This document shows positions 26,601 through 34,443 of a DNA stretch of 64,000 bases, one piece after another. Within the stretch, counting starts at the first letter, position 1, and each line of letters starts with the position of its first letter. Location of the stretch: assembly GCF_016587375.1 (NCBI RefSeq), contig NZ_BNJG01000009.1, positions 1 through 64,000 on the forward strand. Reading direction: 5' to 3'. The stretch is from Ktedonobacter robiniae. Its GTDB lineage: Bacteria; Chloroflexota; Ktedonobacteria; Ktedonobacterales; Ktedonobacteraceae. Under the pieces are notes generated by a model that was not told where the DNA came from, did not search any database, and saw nothing but the letters and a program-made list of their open reading frames with translations. Made by a program: the position numbers and the translations under genes.

Positions 26601-26652
26601 CGCCGCCGAAAGCGTGCTCGATTGGCTGACCGACACCGGCTCGTGGGAGTAG
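23617..26652 (+). CDS. DEDDh 3'-5' exonuclease fused to a degenerate DinG-type helicase
   Basis: Residues 1-170 are an intact DnaQ-type exonuclease: LDLETTG (D12, E14), GHSIPFDVGF (D97), HRAMVDT (H147, D152). The remaining 840 residues follow the DinG/XPD layout. However, where Walker A (G-x4-GKS/T) is expected, about residue 280, the sequence is VVEVTIGDNDYTPVLLSAL, with no GKT. The DEAH region reads VILDSDLLDEEN. The C-terminal SFWEGVD-type motif reads SFWDAGDDV, and motif VI reads RVRRALNKIAWHN without QGxGR-type arginines. Iron-sulphur-type cysteines are only partly kept (GGYLC, RCTYRRKGLC). An active nuclease with a non-ATPase helicase scaffold is likely. Confidence 0.85.
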   Translation: MAKKSAIRIALDLETTGLHAEQDAILEVAAIKFQGGEVLDTFETFISPGRSIPYRVQRLTGIKPELLVGAPPFDAISRQLHTFLGDYPIVGHSIPFDVGFLRRWGLARSNPMVDTFELATVLLPSLSSYNLGQVAHSLGIQVPSDRHRAMVDTVLAMEVFLSLYERLQTVDLALLQDLAHLDGPRSWPLLHFFRHELRLRQEHDGASNLSRGILGDRFAAQLGMDPRVLSFAIARKDDAPPPAPTALPVATTAHIQEAEISAEAPFGTSVAHEAVYEAFEQRKPIVVEVTIGDNDYTPVLLSALRWLNEPEGETGTPRRLVIACANQQGARRLVSRILPTLQNRLESQLSVAYLAERGGYLCTHRWFGAALRRTSGELTAEQARGLAKLGLWAQQTLTGERGELTLLPQESAAWERISSGVERLPSADPRAGSIYQRCTYRRKGLCFVSLAEERVKNARIVVTTHAGLFDDLSSSHSLLSGIEQRVILDSDLLDEENARWSGAEFRQEHLLNLLNTIGAELPTGRYQGLLALAAPSLRENGPGGISSTPTVAKAELDQRMLSWFQTLRQARAAVEQLFKSFQALIEDAAHQGNGKGKGEGTGRSAGSRSHERLDQPLRLTSQSCQIGAWNEVEQTWKQAAHRLQSVIDLARQAEKIILAPQKNAHKEKGSGEDSSLASELAAAAHQLLEQKRLAEQALSLGESESVYWLRMPPTPVSHAGHQRPGQGPQTLGEPLPPILHTQLVQTSALLRRLLLREQRGTIFAGTALSVDGSFAFTQGRLGLESEQGLTLSIERPHHEQTLLYLMDDVPEPNVPQYQRHLDETIMQMASALEGQTVVLFTSHAALRSSYTAIKPMLEARGILVLGQGIDGSPRNLWQIYREQEHVVLLGTGSFWDAGDDVTISPTCLIVSRLPMPVLHDPPIAARAELISDQLHNLTVPMAALRVRRALNKIAWHNDKRNAVIMFDKRVVSKEYGAMVLQSLPRCSQRRGGASRAAESVLDWLTDTGSWE

Positions 26653-26675
26653 GCATCTCGGGAGCACATCTTTTT

Positions 26676-26842
26676 GGTAGGGACCCGGTTTACCGCGTCC
26701 AAATGTCATTCATGGCATGTTGGCGCCGCCGAAACCGTTTGGGACCGATGTGATGTGTGATGCAACATTATGCAATGGAATTATATGGACTGCGCCTACA
26801 GGCGATCAATCGCCTTTGGACGCGGTAAACCGGGTCCCTACC
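26676..26842. repeat. Inverted-repeat element, GGTAGGGACC type (copy 1)
   Basis: Perfect 28-bp terminal inverted repeats (26676-26703 with 26815-26842) enclose 111 bp with a smaller AGGCGAT...ATCGCCT hairpin. No protein is encoded. Ends and internal motifs resemble the element at 36419-36591. It fills the gap between the exonuclease and oxidoreductase genes and overlaps a spurious upstream extension of the latter. Confidence 0.8.
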
Positions 26843-26899
26843 ATAGGGGAAGTGTTTGGGGCCTGCTGGGAGAGTACCAGGAAAGGATATATCATATTT

Positions 26900-29026
26900 A
26901 TGGCTTTAGATACTACTGCCCCGGTGGAGGGGCCGCGCAAACTACGTGTTGTATATGGTTCGTGCCCGCATGATTGCCCTGACTGCTGCGCCCTGGAGAC
27001 GCAGGTCGATGAGAATGGGCGGGCCGTAAGCGTGCGTGGGCGCGCCGATCATCCGATTACGCGCGGCTGGCTCTGCGCCAAGGTCAATCGCTACCTGGAG
27101 CGCGTCTATCATCCCGAGCGTCTGCTCTATCCCCTGCGCCGCGTCGGGCCCAAGGGCAGCGGCAAGTTTGAGCGTATCTCCTGGGACGAGGCTATTTCTG
27201 AGATTACCAGCCGCTGGAAGCAGATTATTGCCGAGCATGGCGGCCAGTCTATTTTGCCATATAGCTATGCGGGTACCCTGGGAACCGTCCAGGGCGGAGT
27301 CACCGATGAGCGCCTCTGGAACCGCCTGGGGGCCTCTGGCCTGGAGCGAGCCATCTGTGGGCATGCCGCTGAAGAGGGCGTGCAACTGGTGGTTGGTGGG
27401 CGCCTGGCCCCCTCGCCCGAGGTCCTGGTCGAGAGCAAACTGATCCTTATCTGGGGCAGTAATCCCGCCAGTACCGCGCCTCACATCATGCCTTTCCTGC
27501 GCCAGGCGCAGAAGAATGGTGCCCAGGTGATTGTAATCGATCCCATTCGCACTCTCACGGCACGCTCGGCGGACCAGCATATTCAGCCCTATCCGGGGAC
27601 CGATGCCGCCCTGGCTCTGGCGATGATGTATGTCATGGTTCACGAAGGCCTGTACGATCAGCAGTGGCTCGATGCGCATACCGTGGGCTGGGAGCAGTTC
27701 CTTGAGCGCATCCATGAGTGGACGCCAGCGCGGGCCGCCCGCGTGACCGGCCTGGCGGAAGAGCTAATCGTGGACCTGGCGCGCCGCTACGCCACGACGA
27801 AGCCCGCCATGCTGCGCCTGACTGATGGCATTAACCGCCACACCAATGGTGGGCAGACCGTGCGTACCCTGACCTGTCTCCCTGCTGTGGCTGGACACTA
27901 TGGCGAGCGCGCTGGCGGTCTGATGTATAGTACCAGCGATTGGCTCAAGTGGGATAAGCAGGCGCGGGGACACGCGCATGAGACCAGTTGTCCCCCCGAG
28001 CCGCGAGTGCTGAATATGAACCGCCTGGGCGCAATCCTCACGGGCGAGGCCGATCCCCCTGTGTACTCACTCTTCGTCTATAATGCCAATCCCGTGGCGT
28101 CGACGCCTAACGTAGGCAAGATTGTTGAGGGCCTAATGCGCGATGACCTCTTTACGGTCGTACATGAGCTCTTCGAGACCGATACCGCGCGCTATGCCGA
28201 TATTATCCTGCCCGCGACCAGCCAGCTTGAGCAGCGCGACCTGCATAAGCCTTATGGTCACCTGACACTCCAGTATAATGAGCCGGCGATTGAGCCGCTG
28301 GGCGAGGCGCGTAGCAACTGGGATGTTATGCGCGCCCTGGCGAAGGGCATGGGATATGACGAACCCTGGCTCCAGGCCGACGTAGACGAGATTATTGAAG
28401 AGCTGCTGGAGGCCTCGCGCCCTCAGAACACCAGCTTACAAGGCATTACCCTGGAGCGCCTGAAGGCGGAGGGCGCGATCCCCTTGACGCTCTCCGAGGA
28501 GGAGCAGGTGCCATTCGCCGATGGTGTCTTCCACACCCCGTCCGGAAAGGTTGAGTTCTACTCGGAGCAGGCCCTTGCCAAAGGTTATGATCCTCTGCCG
28601 GGCTGGGTCCCCGAGGTGGAGTCGCATGTCCAGGAGCGCGAGATTGTGCCAGTGGATGAGCGCCTGCCCCTGCTCTGCCCGGCAGCGCACCACTTCCTTA
28701 GCTCGTCGTTCGGCAATGTCGGGATACTCAAGGAGAAAGAGCGCTTCCCACGCCTCTGGATTCACCCCGTGGACGCGCAGAAGCGGGGCATTCGTAGCGG
28801 TCAGCTTGTGCGTGTCAGCAATGAGCGTGGCTGGTGCCGGCTGGTCGCGGATGTCTCTGAGGAAGTGCGCGAGGGCGTCCTGGCTACGACGACCGTCTGG
28901 TGGCCTATGTTTAGTCCCGACCAGCGCAACGTGAACTGGACGACCTCTGATCGCCTCGCCGATTTTAATGGCGGTAGTACCTTCTATACCAATCTAGTAC
29001 TGGTAGAACCGTCTGTCGAGCCATAG
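26900..29026 (+). CDS. Molybdopterin-dependent oxidoreductase
   Basis: The 708-aa protein is a bis-MGD enzyme of the DMSO-reductase family. The N-terminus binds a [4Fe-4S] cluster (SCPHDCPDCCALET, fourth Cys in RGWLCAKV). Next come the MoCo domains (YPLRRVGPKGSGKFERISWD, LILIWGSNPASTAPH, VIVIDPIRTLTARSAD, YPGTDAALALAM) and the C-terminal cap (PLLCPAAHHFLSSSF, WIHPVDAQKRGIRSGQLVRV). The ATG at 26900 is used because the longer frame runs into a repeat element. No Tat signal is visible, so it is probably cytoplasmic. No electron-transfer subunit lies beside it; the substrate is unknown. Confidence 0.88.
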   Translation: MALDTTAPVEGPRKLRVVYGSCPHDCPDCCALETQVDENGRAVSVRGRADHPITRGWLCAKVNRYLERVYHPERLLYPLRRVGPKGSGKFERISWDEAISEITSRWKQIIAEHGGQSILPYSYAGTLGTVQGGVTDERLWNRLGASGLERAICGHAAEEGVQLVVGGRLAPSPEVLVESKLILIWGSNPASTAPHIMPFLRQAQKNGAQVIVIDPIRTLTARSADQHIQPYPGTDAALALAMMYVMVHEGLYDQQWLDAHTVGWEQFLERIHEWTPARAARVTGLAEELIVDLARRYATTKPAMLRLTDGINRHTNGGQTVRTLTCLPAVAGHYGERAGGLMYSTSDWLKWDKQARGHAHETSCPPEPRVLNMNRLGAILTGEADPPVYSLFVYNANPVASTPNVGKIVEGLMRDDLFTVVHELFETDTARYADIILPATSQLEQRDLHKPYGHLTLQYNEPAIEPLGEARSNWDVMRALAKGMGYDEPWLQADVDEIIEELLEASRPQNTSLQGITLERLKAEGAIPLTLSEEEQVPFADGVFHTPSGKVEFYSEQALAKGYDPLPGWVPEVESHVQEREIVPVDERLPLLCPAAHHFLSSSFGNVGILKEKERFPRLWIHPVDAQKRGIRSGQLVRVSNERGWCRLVADVSEEVREGVLATTTVWWPMFSPDQRNVNWTTSDRLADFNGGSTFYTNLVLVEPSVEP

Positions 29027-29086
29027 GCTGATTTCTGTATGTTATAATCCATTGGGGAAGCTATTTTAGCTCAATACAAAAAAAGT

Positions 29087-29120
29087 GCCTGGAAGCTATC
29101 ACGCAAGATGGCTTCCAGGC
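29087..29120 (+). terminator. Stem-loop after the oxidoreductase gene
   Basis: An 11-bp stem (29087-29097 with 29110-29120, one G-T pair). CGGTCCCTACCG follows at about 29120, which recalls the end of the GGTAGGGACC repeats. Confidence 0.5.
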
Positions 29121-29188
29121 CGGTCCCTACCGCAGGCAGTGGGTTTTCGCGTTTTCCTGCAGAGTCATAAATTGGGCGCCTATGGAGG

Positions 29189-31165
29189 ATGAATCCAGGC
29201 ATTATGCATATGCACGTACAGGGAGATCTTGCTAACGTCTATCGCGCTGTTCTGCGTTCCATCTCTGAGATCTGGACCTCGCTTCAGCAGAATCCAGATG
29301 TAGATGGGCTGCTTCAGCAAATCGCGGATGCAACCTGCCAGGCTCTGGGCTTTCGCTATAGCGCGCTCTATTTAGAGGACGAGCATCACAATTTTTATGT
29401 ACGTGCCACCTCGTCGAGTGTTCCAGCTGAACATACTGCCTATCTGCGCCAGCATCCCATGCCCGCGTACGTCGCCTCCCTTCTCACTCAGCCCGCTCTT
29501 CGGTGCCGCAACTCCTATTTTATTCCTGGCGAGGCCGATATCTGGCAAGATGAAAGTGTGGCCGCGCATTTTGTCATCGTGCAGGAAGGGGAACCTGTGA
29601 TGACGACGCTGAGCTATGAAGAACGGGGTGTAGGGGAGGATATGTCGCAATGGCGACCCAATGATCTCTTGCTGGTCCCCCTGTGCAAAGGGGACGGTAG
29701 CATTATCGGTTTCCTGACGCCCGATTCTCCCCTCGATGGGCAACGTCCCTCGCCCGAGACGGTGGATGTGCTGGAGGTCTTCGCCAGCCAGGCCACGGGC
29801 GTAATTGAATGGGCACATCTCTATGAAGAGGCCCAGCATAGTAGTCAGGAACGGGCGGCCCTGATCGAGATTGGGCGTGCGCTCTCAGCTCCTGAGGCCT
29901 TACGCGATCTCAGCACGGTCTACCAGGTGCTCTATGCGCAATTATGTCGTGTGATGCCTGTAGATGGTTTTTTTGTCACGCGCTGCGATTTCGCTAGAGA
30001 TAAAATGTATGCCGATTACATCATCGATGAGGATATATCCTATCCCTCTCCAGAGCCCCAGTCCCCTATTTCACCCTGGATAGGCTATATGCTTACAGAG
30101 CACCTGACCTATTGCTTCTTAACCGCTCAGGAGCATGAAGATTTTGTGCTACAACATACCGATCGCACTAAGGTTATTTTGTTTGGGAGCAAGCGCCGCA
30201 GTGAGTCACTGATCTTTGTCCCTGTCCACTATGGGGATGAGGCAATAGGTATGCTCTCGGTGCAGTCCTATCAACCCCATGTTTATACCCAGCGTCATGT
30301 GCAGATGATCAAGGAGATCGCTGTCCAGGCGGGAATCGCCATGATGAACGCTCGTCGCTATAGCGAACTGGGGCAGGCCATGCGCCAGGCCCAGGAGTCC
30401 GAGCAGCTGAAAAACCAGTTTCTGATGACGGCCTCCCATGAATTACGCACCCCGCTGACAGCCATTCAAGGCTATCTCGAATTGCTCAGCACGCACGGTG
30501 CCCACCTGGATGAGGAGCGCAAACAGCGCTTCATTGACAATGCGCGCCGGGCTTGCGATGAGTTGATCCTCCTGTTAGGCAATGTCATGGATACCAGCCG
30601 TATTGACCAGGAGTGGGTCTCGGTCAAACGTGATGTCGTGGCTATCTCGCCCGCGGTGGCGCAGATTCTGGAGATCCTCGATCCCACCATTACCCGTGAG
30701 CAGCGCCATATCGAGCTTGACCTGGCGGATGACCTCTCCGTCTGGGCGGATGACCTGCGCCTGCGCCAGGTATTGATGAATCTGGTGGGTAACGCGCTGA
30801 AATATACGCCACCTGCCACGCAGATCGCTATTGGCGCGCAGCGCCTCTCCTGCAACGAGACACTTCGGCGTATTAAGGAGGCCCAACCTGGAGGTGTAAA
30901 TATGTTGACGGGGGAACGCTTTGTGCTTATCTGGGTGCGTGACTGGGGGCCTGGCATCAGCCAGAAGGAGCAGGAGAAGCTCTTCGCCAAGTTCTCGCGC
31001 CTCTCAACTGAAGCCACGCAGGCGCAGCGGGGCGCAGGCTGGGGCCTCTACCTCTGTCGCAAACTCGTCGAGGCCATGAATGGCTCTATCTGGGTCGAAA
31101 GCCAGGGCATCTCTGGCGAAGGCAGCACCTTCCTCATCGCCCTCCCCGAGACCGAAGGGCAATAG
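29189..31165 (+). CDS. GAF-domain sensor histidine kinase
   Basis: This 658-aa cytoplasmic kinase has two GAF-like sensing domains (about 35-210 and 225-395) and a transmitter. The HisKA H-box is FLMTASHELRTPLTAIQGYL (His about 417). HATPase motifs are NLVGNALKYTPP (N box), VRDWGPGISQ (G1) and GAGWGLYLCRKLVEAMNG (G2). There are no membrane segments. GGAGG directly abuts the first ATG (29189), so a start at 29204 or 29210 is possible. No response regulator is adjacent, so it is an orphan kinase. Confidence 0.9.
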   Translation: MNPGIMHMHVQGDLANVYRAVLRSISEIWTSLQQNPDVDGLLQQIADATCQALGFRYSALYLEDEHHNFYVRATSSSVPAEHTAYLRQHPMPAYVASLLTQPALRCRNSYFIPGEADIWQDESVAAHFVIVQEGEPVMTTLSYEERGVGEDMSQWRPNDLLLVPLCKGDGSIIGFLTPDSPLDGQRPSPETVDVLEVFASQATGVIEWAHLYEEAQHSSQERAALIEIGRALSAPEALRDLSTVYQVLYAQLCRVMPVDGFFVTRCDFARDKMYADYIIDEDISYPSPEPQSPISPWIGYMLTEHLTYCFLTAQEHEDFVLQHTDRTKVILFGSKRRSESLIFVPVHYGDEAIGMLSVQSYQPHVYTQRHVQMIKEIAVQAGIAMMNARRYSELGQAMRQAQESEQLKNQFLMTASHELRTPLTAIQGYLELLSTHGAHLDEERKQRFIDNARRACDELILLLGNVMDTSRIDQEWVSVKRDVVAISPAVAQILEILDPTITREQRHIELDLADDLSVWADDLRLRQVLMNLVGNALKYTPPATQIAIGAQRLSCNETLRRIKEAQPGGVNMLTGERFVLIWVRDWGPGISQKEQEKLFAKFSRLSTEATQAQRGAGWGLYLCRKLVEAMNGSIWVESQGISGEGSTFLIALPETEGQ

Positions 31166-31218
31166 TTGTGTGTCTGTGGTGGGAGCTGACTCCATCAGCT
31201 CCCACCACAGATACACAA
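31166..31218. terminator. Long hairpin immediately after kinase stop (24-bp stem)
   Basis: 31166-31189 pairs with 31195-31218 (one G-T pair), loop CTCCA. The left arm begins at the first base after the stop codon. No T-tract follows. Confidence 0.8.
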
Positions 31219-31329
31219 ACTCTACAGCTGGGCGGAATAGGTAGGCCGTCGCCCATTATTTGACGCGCTTTGAGGTCTATGCTACCATATTCCTAGCTGA
31301 CTTTAGAGTTTGCGGGAGGAGAATTCATC

Positions 31330-31680
31330 ATGAACTTATATGAACAATTGCAAGTTGTTCATGAGCGGCTAGAGGGAATTGGCGCGCATGACGATAGCAT
31401 GGACCTGGTGGAGAAGTTGTTAAAGCGTGCTGAGCCTACGAAGCATGAGAAAACTAGCGTGGCACAGGTTCAGGTAGTGCGTCACATGCTGCGTATGCCA
31501 GAGGTGATCGACAACTACAATATCTATAACGATTTGCAGGAACTGTTGAGCGAGCGTGAGGAGAGCGATATCGCAGCCCGTGAAGACGCCGCCCCGGCAG
31601 CCTATGTCGACACATCGCACCGTCCCAAACCCAAGTCGTTCTACAAGGCGCAGAAAGATAAAGCCAAGAAGAAGGGCTAG
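31330..31680 (+). CDS. Hypothetical small helical protein
   Basis: This 116-aa protein is acidic and helical in the first 80 residues (LYEQLQVVHERLEGIGAHDD, VEKLLKRAEP) with a Lys-rich tail (KSFYKAQKDKAKKKG). GGGAGGAG lies 8-10 nt before the ATG. No family recognised. It converges with pspA, whose stop lies 10 nt away. Confidence 0.65.
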   Translation: MNLYEQLQVVHERLEGIGAHDDSMDLVEKLLKRAEPTKHEKTSVAQVQVVRHMLRMPEVIDNYNIYNDLQELLSEREESDIAAREDAAPAAYVDTSHRPKPKSFYKAQKDKAKKKG

Positions 31681-31689
31681 CCTCATCTA

Positions 31690-32448
31690 TCATTCGGGAA
31701 AAGAGGTTGGCCCTTCAATTTGTTTTGGCTGCGTATATCGGCCGCCGAGTTGTAGCTGTTCCTTCATGGCCTGCAATTGAAGTTCTACGTTCTGTTGCAT
31801 GTCGATACGCTGCAACTCGCGGTCAAGCGCATCTCCGGCTCCCAGAGAGCGCTGTTCCCCTATGACTCCTTGCTCAAGCAGCTCTTCGAGCGCGTTAGCC
31901 CGCGCCTGCATGGTGAGAATTTTCTCCTGGGCGCGCCGCATAGCGAGGTGAATCTCTCCCATCTCACCAGATATGCCCCCAAGCGATTCCCGCAGTTTTA
32001 CCTGTGCCTGCGCGGCATGATACTGAACTTTAGCCATTTCCTTCTGGGTGCGGAAGACCTCGATCCGCGTGGCGACATCCTGTTCCATCTGGAGCAGGCG
32101 CTCCTCCTGCTCGCGTAGTTGGGCGATCTGGCGCTCATAGTTGTGTAGTTGCGGCACAAATAGCTCTTTGCGTTGCAGAGCCTGGCGCGCCAGGTCTTCG
32201 CGTCCCAGGCGCAGAGCCTGCCCTGCCTGACTGGTGAGCTTATCGACATTATTGAGAAGCTGCGTTTGTTGCAGTTCTAGTTGCTTGCGATTGGTCGCGA
32301 TATCGGCAATAGCCCGGCGCAATTGTTGTATCTGCTCAACCTGTTTGGTATACGCATAATCCAGCACTGCCCCAGGCTCCTCCGCCTTCTCTAGCGCAGC
32401 CCTGGTGCGAATACGGAAGAGCAACGCGAGACGAGAGAATAGGCCCAT
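31690..32448 (-). CDS. pspA: PspA/IM30-family protein
   Basis: This 252-aa protein is an almost continuous coiled coil, as in PspA/Vipp1, which form ESCRT-III-like assemblies protecting or remodelling the cytoplasmic membrane. Typical parts are the amphipathic start (MGLFSRLALLFRIRTRAALEKAEEPGAVLDY), the QVEQIQQLRRAIADIATNRK hairpin arm and the long Gln/Glu-rich helices. A short C-terminal tail ends in PKQIEGPTSFPE. GGAGG precedes the ATG. A 17-bp palindrome lies just upstream. No pspB/C or pspF is nearby. Confidence 0.85.
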   Translation of the reverse strand: MGLFSRLALLFRIRTRAALEKAEEPGAVLDYAYTKQVEQIQQLRRAIADIATNRKQLELQQTQLLNNVDKLTSQAGQALRLGREDLARQALQRKELFVPQLHNYERQIAQLREQEERLLQMEQDVATRIEVFRTQKEMAKVQYHAAQAQVKLRESLGGISGEMGEIHLAMRRAQEKILTMQARANALEELLEQGVIGEQRSLGAGDALDRELQRIDMQQNVELQLQAMKEQLQLGGRYTQPKQIEGPTSFPE

Positions 32449-32462
32449 AAATCTTCCTCCAG

Positions 32463-32479
32463 GTGTATTTGAAATACAC
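32463..32479. promoter_or_regulatory. Palindrome upstream of pspA (possible operator)
   Basis: GTGTATTT-G-AAATACAC is a perfect 17-bp palindrome located directly before the pspA ribosome site. It may bind a repressor or activator of pspA. Confidence 0.4.
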
Positions 32480-32550
32480 TATCTTTTATACGCGCTACCG
32501 TGGCGTTCTGTTGCGTTATTACTCTTGACCTTTCGCGCCTGCGCGCTTAG

Positions 32551-32616
32551 AGGGTAAAGGGATGGGCAATATGGCATGGGCGAATGCCCATGCCATATTG
32601 CCCATCCCTTTACCCT
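32551..32616. repeat. Long perfect hairpin (31-bp stem) in a divergent region
   Basis: 32551-32581 and 32586-32616 are exact complements, loop GAAT. It lies between the pspA start (leftward) and the tRNA-Gly promoter (rightward), where no known transcript should end, and no T-tract follows. Confidence 0.85.
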
Positions 32617-32679
32617 CAGACGAACTTGCGAGCCGGAATTGAGAGGAGTGGAAGACGTTTGAGAAAGGCGATAAAAGGA

Positions 32680-32708
32680 TTGACAATCTTTTGAAGATGG
32701 GTTATACT
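32680..32708 (+). promoter_or_regulatory. Consensus promoter of tRNA-Gly
   Basis: TTGACA (32680-32685), 17-bp spacer, TATACT (32703-32708). It ends 22 bp before the tRNA. Confidence 0.9.
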
Positions 32709-32730
32709 AGGCCATGTAAGCGATAAGCAA

Positions 32731-32802
32731 GCGAGAGTAACTCAGTGGTAGAGTGTCACTTTCCCAAAGTGATGGTCGCGGGTTCGAATCCCGTCTCTCG
32801 CT
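32731..32802 (+). tRNA. tRNA-Gly (anticodon CCC)
   Basis: Cloverleaf: acceptor GCGAGAG/CTCTCGC, D-arm ACTC/GAGT, anticodon stem TCACT/AGTGA with loop TTCCCAA, T-arm GCGGG-TTCGAAT-CCCGT. The discriminator is T and CCA is not encoded. A T-rich stretch follows. Confidence 0.95.
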
Positions 32803-32816
32803 CTTTTTTATGCCCA

Positions 32817-32888
32817 AAAAGCCCGGCGCTACTGGCGTACGCGCCTACTTCCGGAAGTAGGCGCGTACGCCAGTAGCGCCGGGCTTTT
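32817..32888. terminator. 72-bp perfect palindrome between tRNA-Gly and the MFS gene
   Basis: 36 bases on each side of 32852/32853 are exactly complementary, with AAAA and TTTT at the ends. It lies 3 nt from the MFS stop and can act as a terminator in both directions. Confidence 0.9.
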
Positions 32889-32891
32889 GTA

Positions 32892-34232
32892 TTACACTCG
32901 TGCGCGGCGCATGCGTTGTTGCATGGCTTCCATATCTCCAGCGACCGTTTTTAGCCCGAGGAGGCAGATGAGGCCAGCGATAAAGAGGCAGGTGGGCGCG
33001 GTGATGAGCAGGGCGGTACCCAGCGAGGTGTGGTCGGCGAGAATGCCGATGATGATGGGCGAGGCCGCGTCCCCCAGCAGGTGCGCCAGTAGCAAGAGCA
33101 GCCCGGTGGCGGTGGCGCGCTTATCAGGCTCGATGATATCCTGAATCACGGCGTTAATCGGGCCGAGACAGAGGCTGAGCGTGATAATGGCCAGCGTAAA
33201 GAAGGCCACAAAGGGATAGATGTTGTGGAAGGTGAGCGCGATCAGGGTCAGGGGCGCGCCCAGGAGAAACGAGATGGTCGAGATGATGAGGCGTCCCTGC
33301 GGCCTGCGCTTCTGCAAGCTATCACCAAGCCAGCCGCCAATGATGGTGCCGATAATGCTGCCAGTGGCGAGGGTGAGGCCGGAGACGAGGCCAGCCTGGG
33401 CCTCTGTGAGCTTAAAATCGCGCACAATATAGGTCGTAATCCAACCGGTCGCGGCCCCTACAATGAAGAAGCTGGCGATGAAGGAGCCGAGCAAGATCCA
33501 GTAGGTGCGGATGCGTGCGATCTGTTTGAAGGTCTGCCAGACATTCGTGCCCAGACTATGACCCACTATTTCGCCCTCTGAAGCATCCTCGCCTGCCTCA
33601 TCCTCGACGCGATCATAGGCGCCACGCTCTGGTTCCACTGCGCGCCAGATGAGGAAGGCGGCGATCAGACCAGGGATGCCCACGAAGAAGAAGGCCCAGC
33701 GCCAGCCCAGGGTAACAGCGATAATGCCGCCCGCGATCTGGCCAATAGCGGTTCCCACCACGTTGCCGATAGACCAGAGCGAGAGCATGCGTCCGCGCAC
33801 AGATTTGGGGAAGTAGTCGCCGATCATCGAGAGGGAGGCTGGCGCGTAGCCTGCCTCGCCAACGCCCAGCACCGAACGGGTCAGCAGGAGCTGAATGAAG
33901 TTATGCGTAAATCCTGCCAGTGCGGTCGCAACACTCCAGATACCGACGCAGGCCGCGACAATATTTTTGCGCACCCCTTTATCGGCCCAGATGCCTAGTG
34001 GGAATGTTGCCAGGCCATAGATGAGTAGAAACGAGGAGATAATAAACCCGAGCTCGGTATCGCTCAGGTGAAACTCGGGCTGAATTTTCGTTTGTACGGC
34101 TCCCAGGATAGAGCGGTCGGCATAGTTGAGGATATTGATAACCAGGAGTACGATAAAGGCAAAGCGTGCCTGTCTGCGTGTGATCGGTTTGACGTTTGGT
34201 AGTGGATATGTTCGCGGCTTTGTCGTCGTCAT
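32892..34232 (-). CDS. MFS transporter
   Basis: A twelve-helix major facilitator of about 446 aa, with the spinster-like/anion-cation-symporter look: NILNYADRSILGAV in helix 1, GIWADKGVRKNIVA as the loop 2-3 motif, RSVLGVGEAGYAPASLSMIGDYFP, and a charged central loop (EDEAGEDASEGE) between helices 6 and 7. GGWLGDSLQKRRPQGR is the matching motif in the second half. The substrate is unknown. ATG 34232 is chosen because the TTG at 34247 abuts the ribosome site. Confidence 0.88.
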   Translation of the reverse strand: MTTTKPRTYPLPNVKPITRRQARFAFIVLLVINILNYADRSILGAVQTKIQPEFHLSDTELGFIISSFLLIYGLATFPLGIWADKGVRKNIVAACVGIWSVATALAGFTHNFIQLLLTRSVLGVGEAGYAPASLSMIGDYFPKSVRGRMLSLWSIGNVVGTAIGQIAGGIIAVTLGWRWAFFFVGIPGLIAAFLIWRAVEPERGAYDRVEDEAGEDASEGEIVGHSLGTNVWQTFKQIARIRTYWILLGSFIASFFIVGAATGWITTYIVRDFKLTEAQAGLVSGLTLATGSIIGTIIGGWLGDSLQKRRPQGRLIISTISFLLGAPLTLIALTFHNIYPFVAFFTLAIITLSLCLGPINAVIQDIIEPDKRATATGLLLLLAHLLGDAASPIIIGILADHTSLGTALLITAPTCLFIAGLICLLGLKTVAGDMEAMQQRMRRARV

Positions 34233-34384
34233 AAGTGCAGCAATCAACCTTTCCCCAGATATTTTTAAGCCTCATCAATTGTCACAGGTAATCTAGCTGA
34301 TAGTAGCATTGATCCAGGTCTCTGTCTACCATACGTACTAAACTCTGCTGGGTTGTAGAGAGGTGCTACAGTGGGAGAAAGGGT

Positions 34385-34443
34385 ATAAAAGCGGGCAGGT
34401 GGGAAATGAGGCAAAGCCTCATTTCCCACCTGCCCGCTTTTAT
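34385..34443. terminator. Long perfect hairpin after serA (28-bp stem)
   Basis: 34385-34412 pairs exactly with 34416-34443, loop AAA. The arm ends in the serA stop codon. T/A-tracts flank both sides. Confidence 0.9.

Noticed and set aside
26717..26899. N-terminal extension of the molybdopterin oxidoreductase
   Set aside because: The extension is encoded by the inverted-repeat element and precedes the family N-terminus; ATG 26900 fits better.
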